53,197 nt of DNA, taken from positions 1-53,197 of the forward strand of contig JAFGHR010000036.1 of NCBI GenBank assembly GCA_016930015.1, read 5' to 3'. Numbering within the stretch: the first letter of the stretch is position 1; the number at the start of each line of letters is the position of its first letter. The notes beneath the pieces were generated by a model. It worked only from the letters and a program-made list of their open reading frames with translations, ran no database searches and was not told the origin of the DNA. The translations under genes were made by a program, and so were the position numbers. The stretch is from Anaerolineae bacterium. GTDB taxonomy: Bacteria; Chloroflexota; Anaerolineae; Aggregatilineales; Aggregatilineaceae. This document shows positions 40,752 to 49,578 of the stretch, one piece after another.

Positions 40752-42914
40752 ATGACAACGAGCTTTTTGGTAGCCGTAGACTGGGATCACAATGGCACGT
40801 GGACCGACGAAACCAGCCGGGTGTATGACATCGACATCCGGAGCGGGTTCGACGCGCCGGGCGAACCGGTCGCGGCGGTGGGACGCTGCCGCCTGGTGCT
40901 GGCCAACGACGACCAGCGCTTTTCGCCAGAGTATGCCGCCGGGCCGCTGGCGGGCAAACTGCTGCCGCGCCGCGCGGTGCGTGTTCGTGCCACCGACGGC
41001 ACGACCATCTGGACGCTGTTTCGCGGTTATGTGGAGTGTATCACGCCCGATGCGGGACAGTACGGCGCACACTGCGCCGTGATCGACTGTGTGGACGGTC
41101 TGAGTCTGCTCGCCCGGCAAACGATCGGCGTGCCCCACGAGGACAGCAAAGCCGTCGATGCGGCGGTCGGCGCGGCGGTGAGCGCAGCCTATACCCCGCC
41201 GTCCACCAGTTACGACGATAACGCGGACGTGCTGTCACACTATGGCCGCTCGTGGCAGCCGGAACACACGTCCTGCCGCGACGCCCTGCGCGAAATCTGC
41301 GAGGCCGTATACGGGCGCTTTTTGGTGGCGCGTGACGGTACGGCTGTGTTTCAGTCCAAAGACACGCGCCAGGATTCATCGGGCGCGGCGGCATGTTTGG
41401 CCGGGGTGACGTATGCCGACCGGGTCCGGCGCACGCTGAGTACGCGCCTGGTCGGGTACTGGCCGCTGTCGGAGCAAAACGGCACGGTTGCCGCCGACAC
41501 CAGCGGGAATGACTTCGATGGGACCGCCGCCGGGGTGGCATGGGGCGCGGATGGTATCGGGGACGACCAGACCGCCGCGACATTCGACGGCAGCGCGACC
41601 GTGGATGTTTTTTCGTCCGGGTTGGCCGGGGCGATGGACACTGCCGAGTTTACGCTGGCGCTGTGGATCAAGCCTACCGCCGCGTGCTGGCAGGGGCCCA
41701 CCAACCGCCGCCCGGTGTTTTTCTGGGCGGATACCAACAACCGAATCTACATGGGCAAATATGCGGAGGGCGGGTTTGGCGTGACCTATCTCGCGGGCGG
41801 AGTCTCGCGCGGCGTGTCGCGCAGCGGCCTGTCCTCGGAAACGGATTGGCTGCATGTCGCTGTGACGGTGTCGGCATCGGCCAATGAATTACGCTGGTAC
41901 TGGAACGGGACTCAATACGGCTCCACCATCACCGGGCTGGGCACCTGGAGTGGGGCGATCACGCTGGCCGTGATCGGTGCCATGAACACCACGCCCGATT
42001 GTCCCTGGCTGGGCGGGATCGCACACGTGGCGCTGTGGGATACGGCGCTCAGCGCGGATCAGATCGCGAAACTGGCCGCACCGTTCAGGCCGGGCGCTGT
42101 CGATGAACTGGACGTGAGCCTGGGCATCGAGCGCGTGATCAACCGCTGCGCCGTGACCGTGTACCCGGTCGAAACGGTCGGCACGCTCACCGAAATCTGG
42201 CGGGCGCGCACCGTGCTGCATCTCGCGCCGGGCCAGACGCGCGTGATTCATGCCCCGTTCCGTGACGAAAACGGCGAGCGTGTCGCGGCGGTGGACGTGG
42301 TCGAGCCGGTCGCATCCACCGACTACACGGTCAACGACCAGGCCGACGGCACCGGCTTCGACTACACGGAATCGCCGCATTTCAGCTTGAGCGCCGATAT
42401 CGAAGCCACCCGCGCCACGATCACGCTCACCAACACGGCGATCGGTCCGCTGTATGTAACCTTGCTCACGGTGCGAGGTAAGCCGATCCGCGTGTACGAC
42501 CCGATCACGATTGAAGCCGGTGACGAATCCAGCCAGGACACCTACGAGGTGCGGGCGCAGGTGTTCGATCTGCCCATGCAGACCGACCTGGTGTTTGCCG
42601 AAACCCTGGCCGACTACGTGATCGGGCGCTGCAAAGACCCGGCCATGAGCGCCAGCCGGGTTATCGTGCGCAGCCGTGACGTGATCGGCGATACCAATGT
42701 GTTCAGCCTGGACCTGTGCGACCGCGTGCTGGTCAGCGATCCCGAAAGCGGGATCGACACGCTGCTGCACACGGTCTGCGCGCTGGAGTATCACATCGAC
42801 CGGGCCGGGTACACGGTCATGCTGTGGCTGGAACGCGCCGACGACCAGCTGTACTGGCATTTGGAACAGGACGGTTTCAGCGAGATCGGCAGCACGACCC
42901 GCCTGGGATTATAA
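40752..42914 (+). CDS. Tail/baseplate-like protein with inserted LamG domain
   Basis: 720 residues. Residues 1-~225 look like a phage tail or baseplate hub: 'DIDIRSGFDAPGEPVAAVGRCRLVLANDDQRFSP', 'IWTLFRGYVECI' and 'YGRFLVARDGTAVFQSKDTRQ'. Residues ~230-445 are a laminin-G/concanavalin-like domain: 'LVGYWPLSEQNGTVAADTSGND', 'FTLALWIKPTA', 'GGIAHVALWDTALSADQIAKL'. The hub-like fold resumes from ~450 ('DELDVSLGIERVINRCAVTVYPV') to the C-terminus ('YTVMLWLERADDQLYWHLEQ'). LamG domains bind glycans, so it may give surface attachment. No tail tube or tape-measure gene accompanies it, which is odd for a tailed phage. Confidence 0.75.
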   Translation: MTTSFLVAVDWDHNGTWTDETSRVYDIDIRSGFDAPGEPVAAVGRCRLVLANDDQRFSPEYAAGPLAGKLLPRRAVRVRATDGTTIWTLFRGYVECITPDAGQYGAHCAVIDCVDGLSLLARQTIGVPHEDSKAVDAAVGAAVSAAYTPPSTSYDDNADVLSHYGRSWQPEHTSCRDALREICEAVYGRFLVARDGTAVFQSKDTRQDSSGAAACLAGVTYADRVRRTLSTRLVGYWPLSEQNGTVAADTSGNDFDGTAAGVAWGADGIGDDQTAATFDGSATVDVFSSGLAGAMDTAEFTLALWIKPTAACWQGPTNRRPVFFWADTNNRIYMGKYAEGGFGVTYLAGGVSRGVSRSGLSSETDWLHVAVTVSASANELRWYWNGTQYGSTITGLGTWSGAITLAVIGAMNTTPDCPWLGGIAHVALWDTALSADQIAKLAAPFRPGAVDELDVSLGIERVINRCAVTVYPVETVGTLTEIWRARTVLHLAPGQTRVIHAPFRDENGERVAAVDVVEPVASTDYTVNDQADGTGFDYTESPHFSLSADIEATRATITLTNTAIGPLYVTLLTVRGKPIRVYDPITIEAGDESSQDTYEVRAQVFDLPMQTDLVFAETLADYVIGRCKDPAMSASRVIVRSRDVIGDTNVFSLDLCDRVLVSDPESGIDTLLHTVCALEYHIDRAGYTVMLWLERADDQLYWHLEQDGFSEIGSTTRLGL

Positions 42915-42944
42915 GGCTGTCGGAGGAAACGAAAGGGGGCTTTC

Positions 42945-43460
42945 ATGGCCTGGACTTCACCTAAAACATGGGAGGCGGGCGAGCTGGTTACCGCGACCCT
43001 GTTTAACACGCACCTGCGCGACAACCTGAACGCGCTCAAAAGCCCGCCCAGCCAGCAGATTCTACGCGACAACAGCGGCAACTATACCACCACGAGCACG
43101 AGTTTTGTCGCCATCGACAGCACTAACCTGAAATGCACCATCACCACCAACGGCGGCGATGTGCTGGTCTGGTTTGTGGGTAGTTTTTCGGCCAGCGTGG
43201 CCGGTTACGATGTGGGCCTGGATATCCGCATCGACGGCACGACGCGCCTGGGTAGTGATTTCACCTGGGGGCTGGCGGAAGACTATGAACTGTCTACCAA
43301 CGCCCGCCCGATCACGCTGGGGCCGGTGATCGTTTCCGGCCTGGACGCAGGCGAGCACTCGTTCGAGATCATGTGGCGCACCGCGTCCGGCCAGACGGCG
43401 CAGCTTCGCTCGGATGCGGGGCAGGTGCCCGCGATCCTGGTGGCACGGGAGGTGAGCTAA
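42945..43460 (+). CDS. Tail-fibre-like protein
   Basis: 171 residues. The N-terminus 'AWTSPKTWEAGELVTATLFNTHLRDNLNALKSPPS' is a typical opening of phage tail fibre or minor tail proteins. The remainder is a single beta-sandwich-like domain (TSTSFVAIDSTNLKCTITTNGGDVLVWFVGSFSAS) that recalls C1q/jelly-roll fibre tips. It is weakly preceded by GGAGGAAACG further upstream. It overlaps the next gene by one base (TAATG), so the two are translationally coupled. Confidence 0.75.
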   Translation: MAWTSPKTWEAGELVTATLFNTHLRDNLNALKSPPSQQILRDNSGNYTTTSTSFVAIDSTNLKCTITTNGGDVLVWFVGSFSASVAGYDVGLDIRIDGTTRLGSDFTWGLAEDYELSTNARPITLGPVIVSGLDAGEHSFEIMWRTASGQTAQLRSDAGQVPAILVAREVS

Positions 43461-44062
43461 TGGCCGCGTATCAGGACGTGATGTGTACTAAAGCGGCGGT
43501 GAATCCGGACCGCCTGTGTGACGAGCTGATCGCGGTCCTGGGTGATTGTTTCGTTGACCTGGTCATCGGCGGCGCGGAACCCGGCGAGCTGCACGTGATC
43601 CTGGCGGCGGATACGCCCGCCGAGCTGATCGAGTTGGTCAGCGCAGTAGTGTCGGCGCACGATGCCTATGCCGTTGATCCTGCGCCGCCCGAACCGGACA
43701 CGCCGCAGCCGCAGCCGGTCGGCGATGTGCTGGACATCGTTTTTTCATTGGACGCCATCAACATCGCGCGGCTGGATGCTGACCTGCGGGCCGCGTTGGG
43801 ACAGGACTTTATCGGGCTTAGCGGCGGGCCGGGCCAACAGGTGCGGGTACATGTGCGCGCCGGGGCGGATGCCGCCGTGATCGCGGATATCGCGCCGCTG
43901 GTGGCGGCCCACGATCCCGAACAACTCACGGCGGCGCAGCAGGTCGCCGAGGAACAGGCCGCGTTAGTGGCGGCGCTGCGAGCCAAGCCGCGTGATTCAT
44001 GGACGGACAGCGACAGGGATAACGCCCTGTTGTGGCTGTTCGAGCGCCTATCGTCCGAATGA
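43460..44062 (+). CDS. Phage-cluster protein with an internal duplication
   Basis: 200 residues from the ATG at 43460, which overlaps the previous stop as TAATG and has GGGAGGTG upstream. Two ~55-residue halves are alike: 'DRLCDELIAVLGDCFVDLVIGG...LHVILAADTPAELIELVSAVVSAHDA' and 'ARLDADLRAALGQDFIGLSGG...VRVHVRAGADAAVIADIAPLVAAHDP'. They are joined by a Pro-rich linker (PAPPEPDTPQPQP). A C-terminal helix follows ('SDRDNALLWLFERLSS'). Small proteins of this type often follow fibre genes in phages. The role is unknown. Confidence 0.68.
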   Translation: MAAYQDVMCTKAAVNPDRLCDELIAVLGDCFVDLVIGGAEPGELHVILAADTPAELIELVSAVVSAHDAYAVDPAPPEPDTPQPQPVGDVLDIVFSLDAINIARLDADLRAALGQDFIGLSGGPGQQVRVHVRAGADAAVIADIAPLVAAHDPEQLTAAQQVAEEQAALVAALRAKPRDSWTDSDRDNALLWLFERLSSE

Positions 44063-44089
44063 GTTTTTCAGGTATACGGGAAGGGGCCG

Positions 44090-44437
44090 GTGATAGAAAC
44101 CATGATCGATACGTTGGTAACCGAACAAACGCTCGCGTTGTGGCAGGTTCTGGGGACAGTGTTGGGTACGCTCCTGCTGGCGGCGGCTACGCTGTGGGCC
44201 GGGCGTCAGATCACGCAGCAGGCGCGCGAACTGTGGCGCGTGGTGCGCGGACATATGCCGGACGTGGTCGCGGCGGTGGATCAGCCCGCCGATCCGTTGA
44301 TTGTGCAGTTGGCGAAACTCACGACGGTTCCGGCGGCGGTATGGGCGGTATTTCTGCCCGCGTTTTTAGAATCGCTGGCTGAGGGGCTGGACGCGGCTCT
44401 GAACGAGTCCGCGCCCGGTGATGGTGCGGGCGCGTAA
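44090..44437 (+). CDS. Small membrane protein at the end of the phage-like cluster
   Basis: 115 residues if started at GTG 44090, three bases after GGGAAGGGG; ATG 44102 is an alternative. One hydrophobic helix at ~19-37 (QVLGTVLGTLLLAAATLWAG) is followed by a helical amphipathic domain. Position after fibre genes and the single helix recall a holin, but sequence alone does not support lysis, and no endolysin is nearby. A bidirectional terminator follows. Confidence 0.6.
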   Translation: MIETMIDTLVTEQTLALWQVLGTVLGTLLLAAATLWAGRQITQQARELWRVVRGHMPDVVAAVDQPADPLIVQLAKLTTVPAAVWAVFLPAFLESLAEGLDAALNESAPGDGAGA

Positions 44438-44491
44438 GCTGGCAGGCTGATCACGCCTGGCGGTGTAGGGTAATCTGGCGCTCGAACAGGC

Positions 44492-44530
44492 GGGGCGCAT
44501 ATCGTGACCAGATATGCGCCCTGTATTTTG
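44492..44530. terminator. Bidirectional terminator at the end of the phage-like cluster
   Basis: GGGCGCATATC (44493-44503) pairs perfectly with GATATGCGCCC (44511-44521) across seven bases and is followed by a T-rich stretch (GTATTTTGTTGTT). It lies between the convergent membrane protein (ends 44437) and GDP-fucose synthase gene (ends 44538). Confidence 0.75.
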
Positions 44531-44537
44531 TTGTTGA

Positions 44538-45509
44538 TCAGGCGTTATAGTGGCGTTCTAACTCGTCGCGGTGCTCGCGGTACCACGCGATCATGTGCGT
44601 CAGCCCCTCGCGGAAGTCAGTTTTAGCCTCAAAGCCGAAGCGCTCTTTAGCGCGTGTGACATCCAGCTTGCGGCGCGGCTGGCCGTTGGGTTTGGAGGTA
44701 TCCCAGCGTACATCACCCTCGAAGCCGGTCAATTCAACGATCAAATTCACCAGGTCCATGATCGAGATTTCGTTGCTCGAACCGAGGTTCACCGGGTCGG
44801 GATCGTTATAATGTTCCGCCGCCATGACGATCCCGCGTGCCGCGTCTTCGACGTACAGGAATTCACGCGTCGGGCTGCCATCACCCCACGCCACGATGTG
44901 ATCCGCGCCCGCTTCCTGGGCGTCGATGCATTTTTTGATCAGCGCCGGGATCACGTGCGACGAGCGCGGATTGAAGTTATCACCCGGCCCGTACAGGTTT
45001 ACGGGCAGCAGGTAGACGGCGTTAAAGCCGTATTCCGCGCGGTAGGCCTGTCCCTGCACCAGCAGCATTTTTTTCGCGAGTCCATACGGCGCGTTGGTTT
45101 CTTCCGGGTAGCCGTTCCACAGGTCGTCTTCTTTGAAGGGCACCGGCGTAAACTTCGGATACGCGCAGATCGTGCCAATCCCGATGTACTTTTCGACCCC
45201 GGCCCGGCGGGCGTGTTCCATCGTGAGAACGCCCATCATCAGGTTGTCGTAAAAGAAACTGCCGGGATGCTCGCGGTTGATGCCGATTCCGCCGACCGTC
45301 GCCGCCAGGTGAATCACCATCGTCGCGGGTATTTCGTGGACCATGCGGCGCACTTCGCTTTCACTCCGCAGGTCGTAATCGTCTTTATCGACCGCGAACA
45401 CACGTTCAGCGCCGCGAGCCTGCACGTCGCGCACGACATTACGGCCCAAAAAGCCCGCGCCGCCGGTCACGATCACGCGCTGTTTGCTCCAAAAGCCTGT
45501 TCCGGCCAT
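44538..45509 (-). CDS. fcl: GDP-L-fucose synthase
   Basis: 323 residues, the usual length. The enzyme converts GDP-4-keto-6-deoxy-mannose to GDP-L-fucose by epimerisation and NADPH reduction in surface-glycan synthesis. The extended-SDR features are present: '[13 protein letters not shown]' (GGAGFLG at 16-22), '[23 protein letters not shown]', 'GTICAYPKF' with the catalytic Thr/Cys positions (T113, C115), and Y142-x3-K146 in 'YGLAKK'. '[24 protein letters not shown]' and '[13 protein letters not shown]' are further family signatures. AGGAG lies eight bases before the ATG. The partner GMD dehydratase gene is not in this window. Confidence 0.9.
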   Translation of the reverse strand: MAGTGFWSKQRVIVTGGAGFLGRNVVRDVQARGAERVFAVDKDDYDLRSESEVRRMVHEIPATMVIHLAATVGGIGINREHPGSFFYDNLMMGVLTMEHARRAGVEKYIGIGTICAYPKFTPVPFKEDDLWNGYPEETNAPYGLAKKMLLVQGQAYRAEYGFNAVYLLPVNLYGPGDNFNPRSSHVIPALIKKCIDAQEAGADHIVAWGDGSPTREFLYVEDAARGIVMAAEHYNDPDPVNLGSSNEISIMDLVNLIVELTGFEGDVRWDTSKPNGQPRRKLDVTRAKERFGFEAKTDFREGLTHMIAWYREHRDELERHYNA

Positions 45510-45556
45510 GTTTGTTTTCTCCTAGCGTTGGTGCCGTTTGGGGGCATTGTGGAGGC

Positions 45557-45562
45557 ATTATA
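45557..45562 (-). promoter_or_regulatory. Candidate -10 for the GDP-fucose synthase gene
   Basis: TATAAT on the minus strand (TTTTGTATAATGCC) lies ~48 bases before the ATG at 45509. No good -35 is present because a hairpin (GGCGGCCA/TGGCCGCC, 45578-45585 and 45594-45601) occupies the upstream side; that hairpin may end the WD40 transcript. Confidence 0.4.
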
Positions 45563-45619
45563 CAAAATGCATATGCTGGCGGCCATAGTCGATTGGCCGC
45601 CGCCGTCCTGACGGCTCGT

Positions 45620-46639
45620 TCACGGCACCACCCACAGCCGGACTCTGCTGTCCAGGCCCGCCGATGCCAATATCGTACCGTCCGGGTTAAAGGCCAGCGT
45701 GTGCACCCCCGGTGAGTGAGCCTCAAAAACGGGCAGGTCAACGCCGCTGCTCTCTCTAGCAGCGATCCCGCGCATATCCCGCAGGTGTAGCAGGCCGCTT
45801 GAAGTTCCGACCGCCAGCAATGAGCCATCCGGCGACCATGCCAGACTGGTGATCGTGTTGTCGAATCCGTCCAGCACGGCCAGCGCTTCACCCGTCTGTG
45901 CGTCCCACAGGCGCACGGTATCATCTGGCCCGCCGCCGCCGGATGCCAGGATCGCGCCGTCCGGGCTGTAGGCGACGGCGCGCGCTTCGGTTCCGTGCCC
46001 GGATAACTCGGCGACCTGGGTGCCGTCGGTGATATCCCATACACGCACGAGGCTTTCACCGCTGCCTGTGGCTAACAGCACGCCGTCCGGGTGCAGGGCA
46101 AGCTGGTAAATGGCGCTCCGCTGCCCGGTGATCTCGCGCAACATGTCACCCGTCGCTGCATCCCACACGCGGATCACGCCGTCATCACCGCCGCTGATCA
46201 GCGTGCCGTCCCGGTTGTAGATCACGCTCCACACCAGCGGTTCGTGCGCGCGTTTTACCCACCGGGGCAGGCGTGTCTCTGCGTCCCACGCGCGCAGCTC
46301 GCCCGCGTCATCCCCCCCGGCGATAAAACGCCCGTCCGGGCTGAATGCCACGCTGTACACGCGGCCATAGGTCCGGATCAGGGGTGGGTAGTAGCCGCTG
46401 ACAACGGCAGGATAAATCTTGATGCCGGTCGGAGTGCCCAGCGCGATCTGTGTACCGTCCGGTGACCAGGCGAACGTATCGGCGAACCGGCTCCGATAGT
46501 GCAGCGCGAACAGCTTATCGGCGTTATCGGCAGTGATAACGGGGTGATCATCGTCCTGGGCTGCCGCCGGGAACATGCCCGGCAGCGCCCCGATCAATAC
46601 CAGCACCAGCAGCCATACGCCGATTCGTAACCGTTTCAT
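45620..46639 (-). CDS. Secreted WD40-repeat protein
   Basis: 339 residues. Residues 1-27 are a signal peptide (MKRLRIG, hydrophobic core, AAAQ cleavage). Seven WD40 blades follow, each with a 'SPDGxxxA' strand and a 'RVWDxxTG' strand, for example 'VAFSPDGRFIAGGDDAGELRAWDAET' and 'LAWSPDGSLLAVGTSSGLLHLRD'. This forms a beta-propeller for protein interaction outside the membrane. Its ATG overlaps the stop of the phosphohexomutase gene by four bases (ATGA), so the two are translationally coupled. That pairing with a sugar enzyme is not obviously functional. Confidence 0.85.
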   Translation of the reverse strand: MKRLRIGVWLLVLVLIGALPGMFPAAAQDDDHPVITADNADKLFALHYRSRFADTFAWSPDGTQIALGTPTGIKIYPAVVSGYYPPLIRTYGRVYSVAFSPDGRFIAGGDDAGELRAWDAETRLPRWVKRAHEPLVWSVIYNRDGTLISGGDDGVIRVWDAATGDMLREITGQRSAIYQLALHPDGVLLATGSGESLVRVWDITDGTQVAELSGHGTEARAVAYSPDGAILASGGGGPDDTVRLWDAQTGEALAVLDGFDNTITSLAWSPDGSLLAVGTSSGLLHLRDMRGIAARESSGVDLPVFEAHSPGVHTLAFNPDGTILASAGLDSRVRLWVVP

Positions 46640-48075
46640 GACGCATCTACACCCGTTAGCGTGCGGCCCTCGGCCAGCAGCGCGTCTACCGTCGCCTCGT
46701 CGGACGCCTCGCTGTACACGCGCAGCACGGGTTCGGTGCCGCTGGGCCGGATCAGCAGCCAGCTATCATCGGCCAGGACAAATTTTATGCCGTCGAAGGT
46801 GTGGACTTCGCGCACGGTTTCACCCGCCATTTTATCCGGGGCGGCGGCGCGCAGGCGTTCGACCATTTCGTTCTTGGCGACCGGCGCTTTCAGGTGAAAG
46901 TCGGTGCGTTTGTAACACGTCGGGCCGTATTTGGCTTGCAGGTCGGCCACGATATCGACCAGCGGCACGCCTGCGTCGGCCATGATCTCCAGCAGCAGCA
47001 GGCCCATCAGGATACCGTCACCTTCGGGGATGTGCCCCTTGATGCTGATGCCGCCGGATTCCTCACCGCCGATCAACACGTCGCCCTTCAGCATGTAGTC
47101 GGCAATGTAGTTAAAGCCGACCGGCGTTTCGTGCACCGCCAGGTTATGGTCGGCGGCGATGCGGTTGAGCATCATGGTCGTGGACAGCGTTTTGATCACC
47201 TGGCCGGTCATGCCGCGTTTTTCCGCCAGGTAACGCAGCGCCAGCGCCATGATCGTATGCGGATCGACAAAATTCCCCTGGCCGTCCATCGCGCCGATGC
47301 GGTCGGCGTCGCCGTCGGTGGCAATGCCCACGTCGGCGTGAATGTTCTGGATCGTGGCGGCCATCGTGTCCAGGTATTTGCGGATCGGCTCCGGGTGGAT
47401 GCCGCCAAAACCGGGGTTCATCTCGCCGCGAATCTCGGTGACGCTGCACCGTGTGCGCGACAGGATGGCGCGAATCGCCGTGCGGCCCGATCCAAACATC
47501 GGGTCGGCCACGATCCGCATTTCGCCCCCTGAAATCTTGTCGATATCGACCAGCGATTCGAGGTGTTCGTAATAGGCGTTGGTCGGGTTGAAGCGCCGGA
47601 TCAACTCCTTATCCAGGGCGCGCTCATAGTCCATCAGGTTCGGGCCGCGCGCTTCGCGTTCCTGGGCTTCGAGATATTCCTCGACGCGGCTGCACTGCTG
47701 CGGGGATGCCGATCCGCCATACGCCGCTTTGAGCTTGAACCCGTTGTAACGCGGCGGGTTGTGCGACGCCGTGATCACGATCCCGGCGGCAGCGTTTTTG
47801 TGCAGGATATTGTGACTGATAGCCGGGGTGGGGCAGTCTGTGCGTGACAGCCAGGTGATAATGCCGTTGGCAGCCAGCACGCGCGCCGTTTCGATTGCAA
47901 AACGGTCGGACAAAAAACGGGTATCGAAGCCGACCACGACTTCGGGCGCGGTATCTGTCGCCAGGTCGTCGTTTACATAATCGGCGACGGCCTGCGCCAC
48001 CAGCCGTAAATTGGCAAAGGTGAATGTTTCAGCGATAACGGCTCGCCAACCATCGGTTCCAAAGCGGATACTCAT
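46636..48075 (-). CDS. Phosphoglucomutase/phosphomannomutase
   Basis: 479 residues of the alpha-D-phosphohexomutase superfamily, which shifts phosphate between C1 and C6 of hexoses and feeds nucleotide-sugar synthesis. Catalytic loop 'TASHNP' at 102-107 with phosphoserine S104; metal loop 'DGDADR' at 254-259; sugar loop 'GGEESGG' at 336-342; phosphate loop 'RPSGTEP' near 445. All four are intact. Glucose or mannose preference cannot be told from these loops. With the adjacent GDP-fucose synthase, a phosphomannomutase role would make pathway sense. GAGGAC precedes the ATG. It ends in an ATGA overlap with the WD40 gene. Confidence 0.92.
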   Translation of the reverse strand: MSIRFGTDGWRAVIAETFTFANLRLVAQAVADYVNDDLATDTAPEVVVGFDTRFLSDRFAIETARVLAANGIITWLSRTDCPTPAISHNILHKNAAAGIVITASHNPPRYNGFKLKAAYGGSASPQQCSRVEEYLEAQEREARGPNLMDYERALDKELIRRFNPTNAYYEHLESLVDIDKISGGEMRIVADPMFGSGRTAIRAILSRTRCSVTEIRGEMNPGFGGIHPEPIRKYLDTMAATIQNIHADVGIATDGDADRIGAMDGQGNFVDPHTIMALALRYLAEKRGMTGQVIKTLSTTMMLNRIAADHNLAVHETPVGFNYIADYMLKGDVLIGGEESGGISIKGHIPEGDGILMGLLLLEIMADAGVPLVDIVADLQAKYGPTCYKRTDFHLKAPVAKNEMVERLRAAAPDKMAGETVREVHTFDGIKFVLADDSWLLIRPSGTEPVLRVYSEASDEATVDALLAEGRTLTGVDAS

Positions 48076-48221
48076 AGGGTTGTCCTCATTGTGCGTGCAT
48101 GCATACGGATATCAGGCAGCATTAGTGTAACCGTGGATGATACCATCAGATAGGCGTGTTGTCTTGGGCGGCTGATCGCTGCATCAGGCTAATCGCTTCA
48201 CATGAGTTAAGCTTTATGTGC

Positions 48222-48357
48222 AACGCCTTCCCCCTAATCCCCCGTCCAGCTTGGCTGGACGGGGGACTTCACAAACACGCACGTTGTTTTTCCCCTCCAT
48301 GACTTTGTCGGGGAGGGGATACCGGGCGTAAGCCCGGAGGGGTGGGGCGTTTTGCTT
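48222..48357 (-). mobile_element. Family R MITE-like repeat, reverse copy
   Basis: AACGCCTTCCCCCTAATCCC (48222) onwards is the reverse complement of the right part of the element at 16281. The stretch near 48340-48372 reads back as CGCATCA...AAAACGCCCCACCCC, like its left end. The central CCAGCTTGGCTGG palindrome is in flipped orientation. It fills most of the 292-base gap after htrA and reaches its stop codon. Besides this repeat, nothing else is seen in the gap 48076-48367. Confidence 0.65.
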
Positions 48358-48367
48358 ATTGATGCGC

Positions 48368-49540
48368 TCACTCCTGGCTGTAACTTTCACCCACGATCAC
48401 CGACACATCCATCACACTTTTATCGCGCGTGATCGTAACCGTGATCGTATCGCCGGGCCGGATGTGCTGCTCAAGGTACAGCGTCATGTCGTCGCGTGTA
48501 TTGACCGGTATGCCGTCAATCGCGGTGATGATATCGCCGCCAATCAGCACCACGCGCCGCCCCTGCTGGCGGACTTCGGCGGCTTGCAGCCCGGCTTGAT
48601 CGGCAGGGCCGCCCGCCTGTTTATCCACGATCAACAGGCCGTGCTGCGGCCCGGTTTCGGACGGTGTCAGTTCGTAGCCCAGTTCGCCGGTACGAATACC
48701 CAGCGTCGGGTGAGGGTACCCGCCCAGCCGGATCAGTTCCGGCGCGACGCGCACCACCGTGCTGATCGGCACGGCAAACCCGATGCCCACTGAACCGCCT
48801 GACGTGGATTGGATCGCCGTGTTGACGCCGATCACACGCCCGCGTGTATCCAGCAGCGGCCCGCCGGAGTTGCCGGGATTGATGGCCGCGTCGGTCTGGA
48901 TCACGTTGCCGATGGTCGAGCCGGATTCGGATTCGATGGTCCGGTCCAGCGCGCTGATCACGCCGGTCGTCAGCGTGCGATCCAGCCCGAACGGGTTCCC
49001 GATGGCGATCACCATCTGGCCCACGCGCAGCGTTTCCGATGTGCCCAGCGGGACCGGCGGCGCGAAAACGCGGCTGGGGTCCACGCGGATCACGGCCAGG
49101 TCATAATACGCGTCCGCGCCGACAACCTGCGCCGGGAGATGCGTGCCGTCAGCCAGGATCACCTCGATTTCCTGGGCGTCGGCGATCACGTGGTTGTTGG
49201 TCACTATGTGGCCCTGGTCGTCATAGATGAACCCGGAGCCGGTGCCTTCCTGGGGGATCGCGCCGCGCCAAAAATCATATACCTCGGTGCGGCTGGTGAT
49301 GTGCACGACGGACGGGCTGGTTTGCTCGTAAATGGTGGAAATCACGGTTTCCTGGGCGTCCAACAGACTCAATATGTCGGCGGGCGGCTGGACCGGCTCG
49401 CCCTGAATGGCGGTCGGCGTTGGGGCAGCCTGTGATGCGACCGTGCCCGCTGTGCCCAGCATCAGCCCGGCGGCAAAACCCACGATCACGGCGGCGGCCA
49501 CGACCGCCGCGCCGACAAATGACAATTTGCGCGTGCGCAT
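48368..49540 (-). CDS. HtrA/DegP-family serine protease with PDZ domain
   Basis: 390 residues. An N-terminal membrane anchor (~8-33) is followed by a Pro/Thr linker. The trypsin-like domain has the catalytic triad H117 ('TNNHVIA'), D147 ('YYDLAVIR') and S225 ('NPGNSGGPLL'), with 'GTGSGFIYD' opening the fold. A PDZ domain covers ~275-385 ('TLGIRTGELGYELTP', 'GLLIVDKQAGGPADQAGLQAAEV', 'GGDIITAIDGIPV'). HtrA proteins degrade or refold damaged exported proteins. It lies 38 bases downstream of the metallophosphoesterase gene and may share its transcript. AAAGGT precedes the ATG. Confidence 0.93.
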   Translation of the reverse strand: MRTRKLSFVGAAVVAAAVIVGFAAGLMLGTAGTVASQAAPTPTAIQGEPVQPPADILSLLDAQETVISTIYEQTSPSVVHITSRTEVYDFWRGAIPQEGTGSGFIYDDQGHIVTNNHVIADAQEIEVILADGTHLPAQVVGADAYYDLAVIRVDPSRVFAPPVPLGTSETLRVGQMVIAIGNPFGLDRTLTTGVISALDRTIESESGSTIGNVIQTDAAINPGNSGGPLLDTRGRVIGVNTAIQSTSGGSVGIGFAVPISTVVRVAPELIRLGGYPHPTLGIRTGELGYELTPSETGPQHGLLIVDKQAGGPADQAGLQAAEVRQQGRRVVLIGGDIITAIDGIPVNTRDDMTLYLEQHIRPGDTITVTITRDKSVMDVSVIVGESYSQE

Positions 49541-49578
49541 GTGTGTTTACCTTTCTGATCTGACTCTGGACGAGCGAT

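Noticed and set aside
24535-44437. An intact, inducible prophage
   Set aside because: No integrase, repressor-replication module, lysis genes, tape measure, tail tube, tRNA or att repeats were found, and host-type genes interrupt the block.
44090-44437. Holin call for the last cluster gene
   Set aside because: Only one hydrophobic helix and position support it; no endolysin is present, so only a membrane protein is claimed.
44571-45611. 346-residue + strand frame opposite the GDP-fucose synthase gene
   Set aside because: The minus-strand protein has all catalytic motifs; the + frame is Arg/Val/His-rich shadow sequence.
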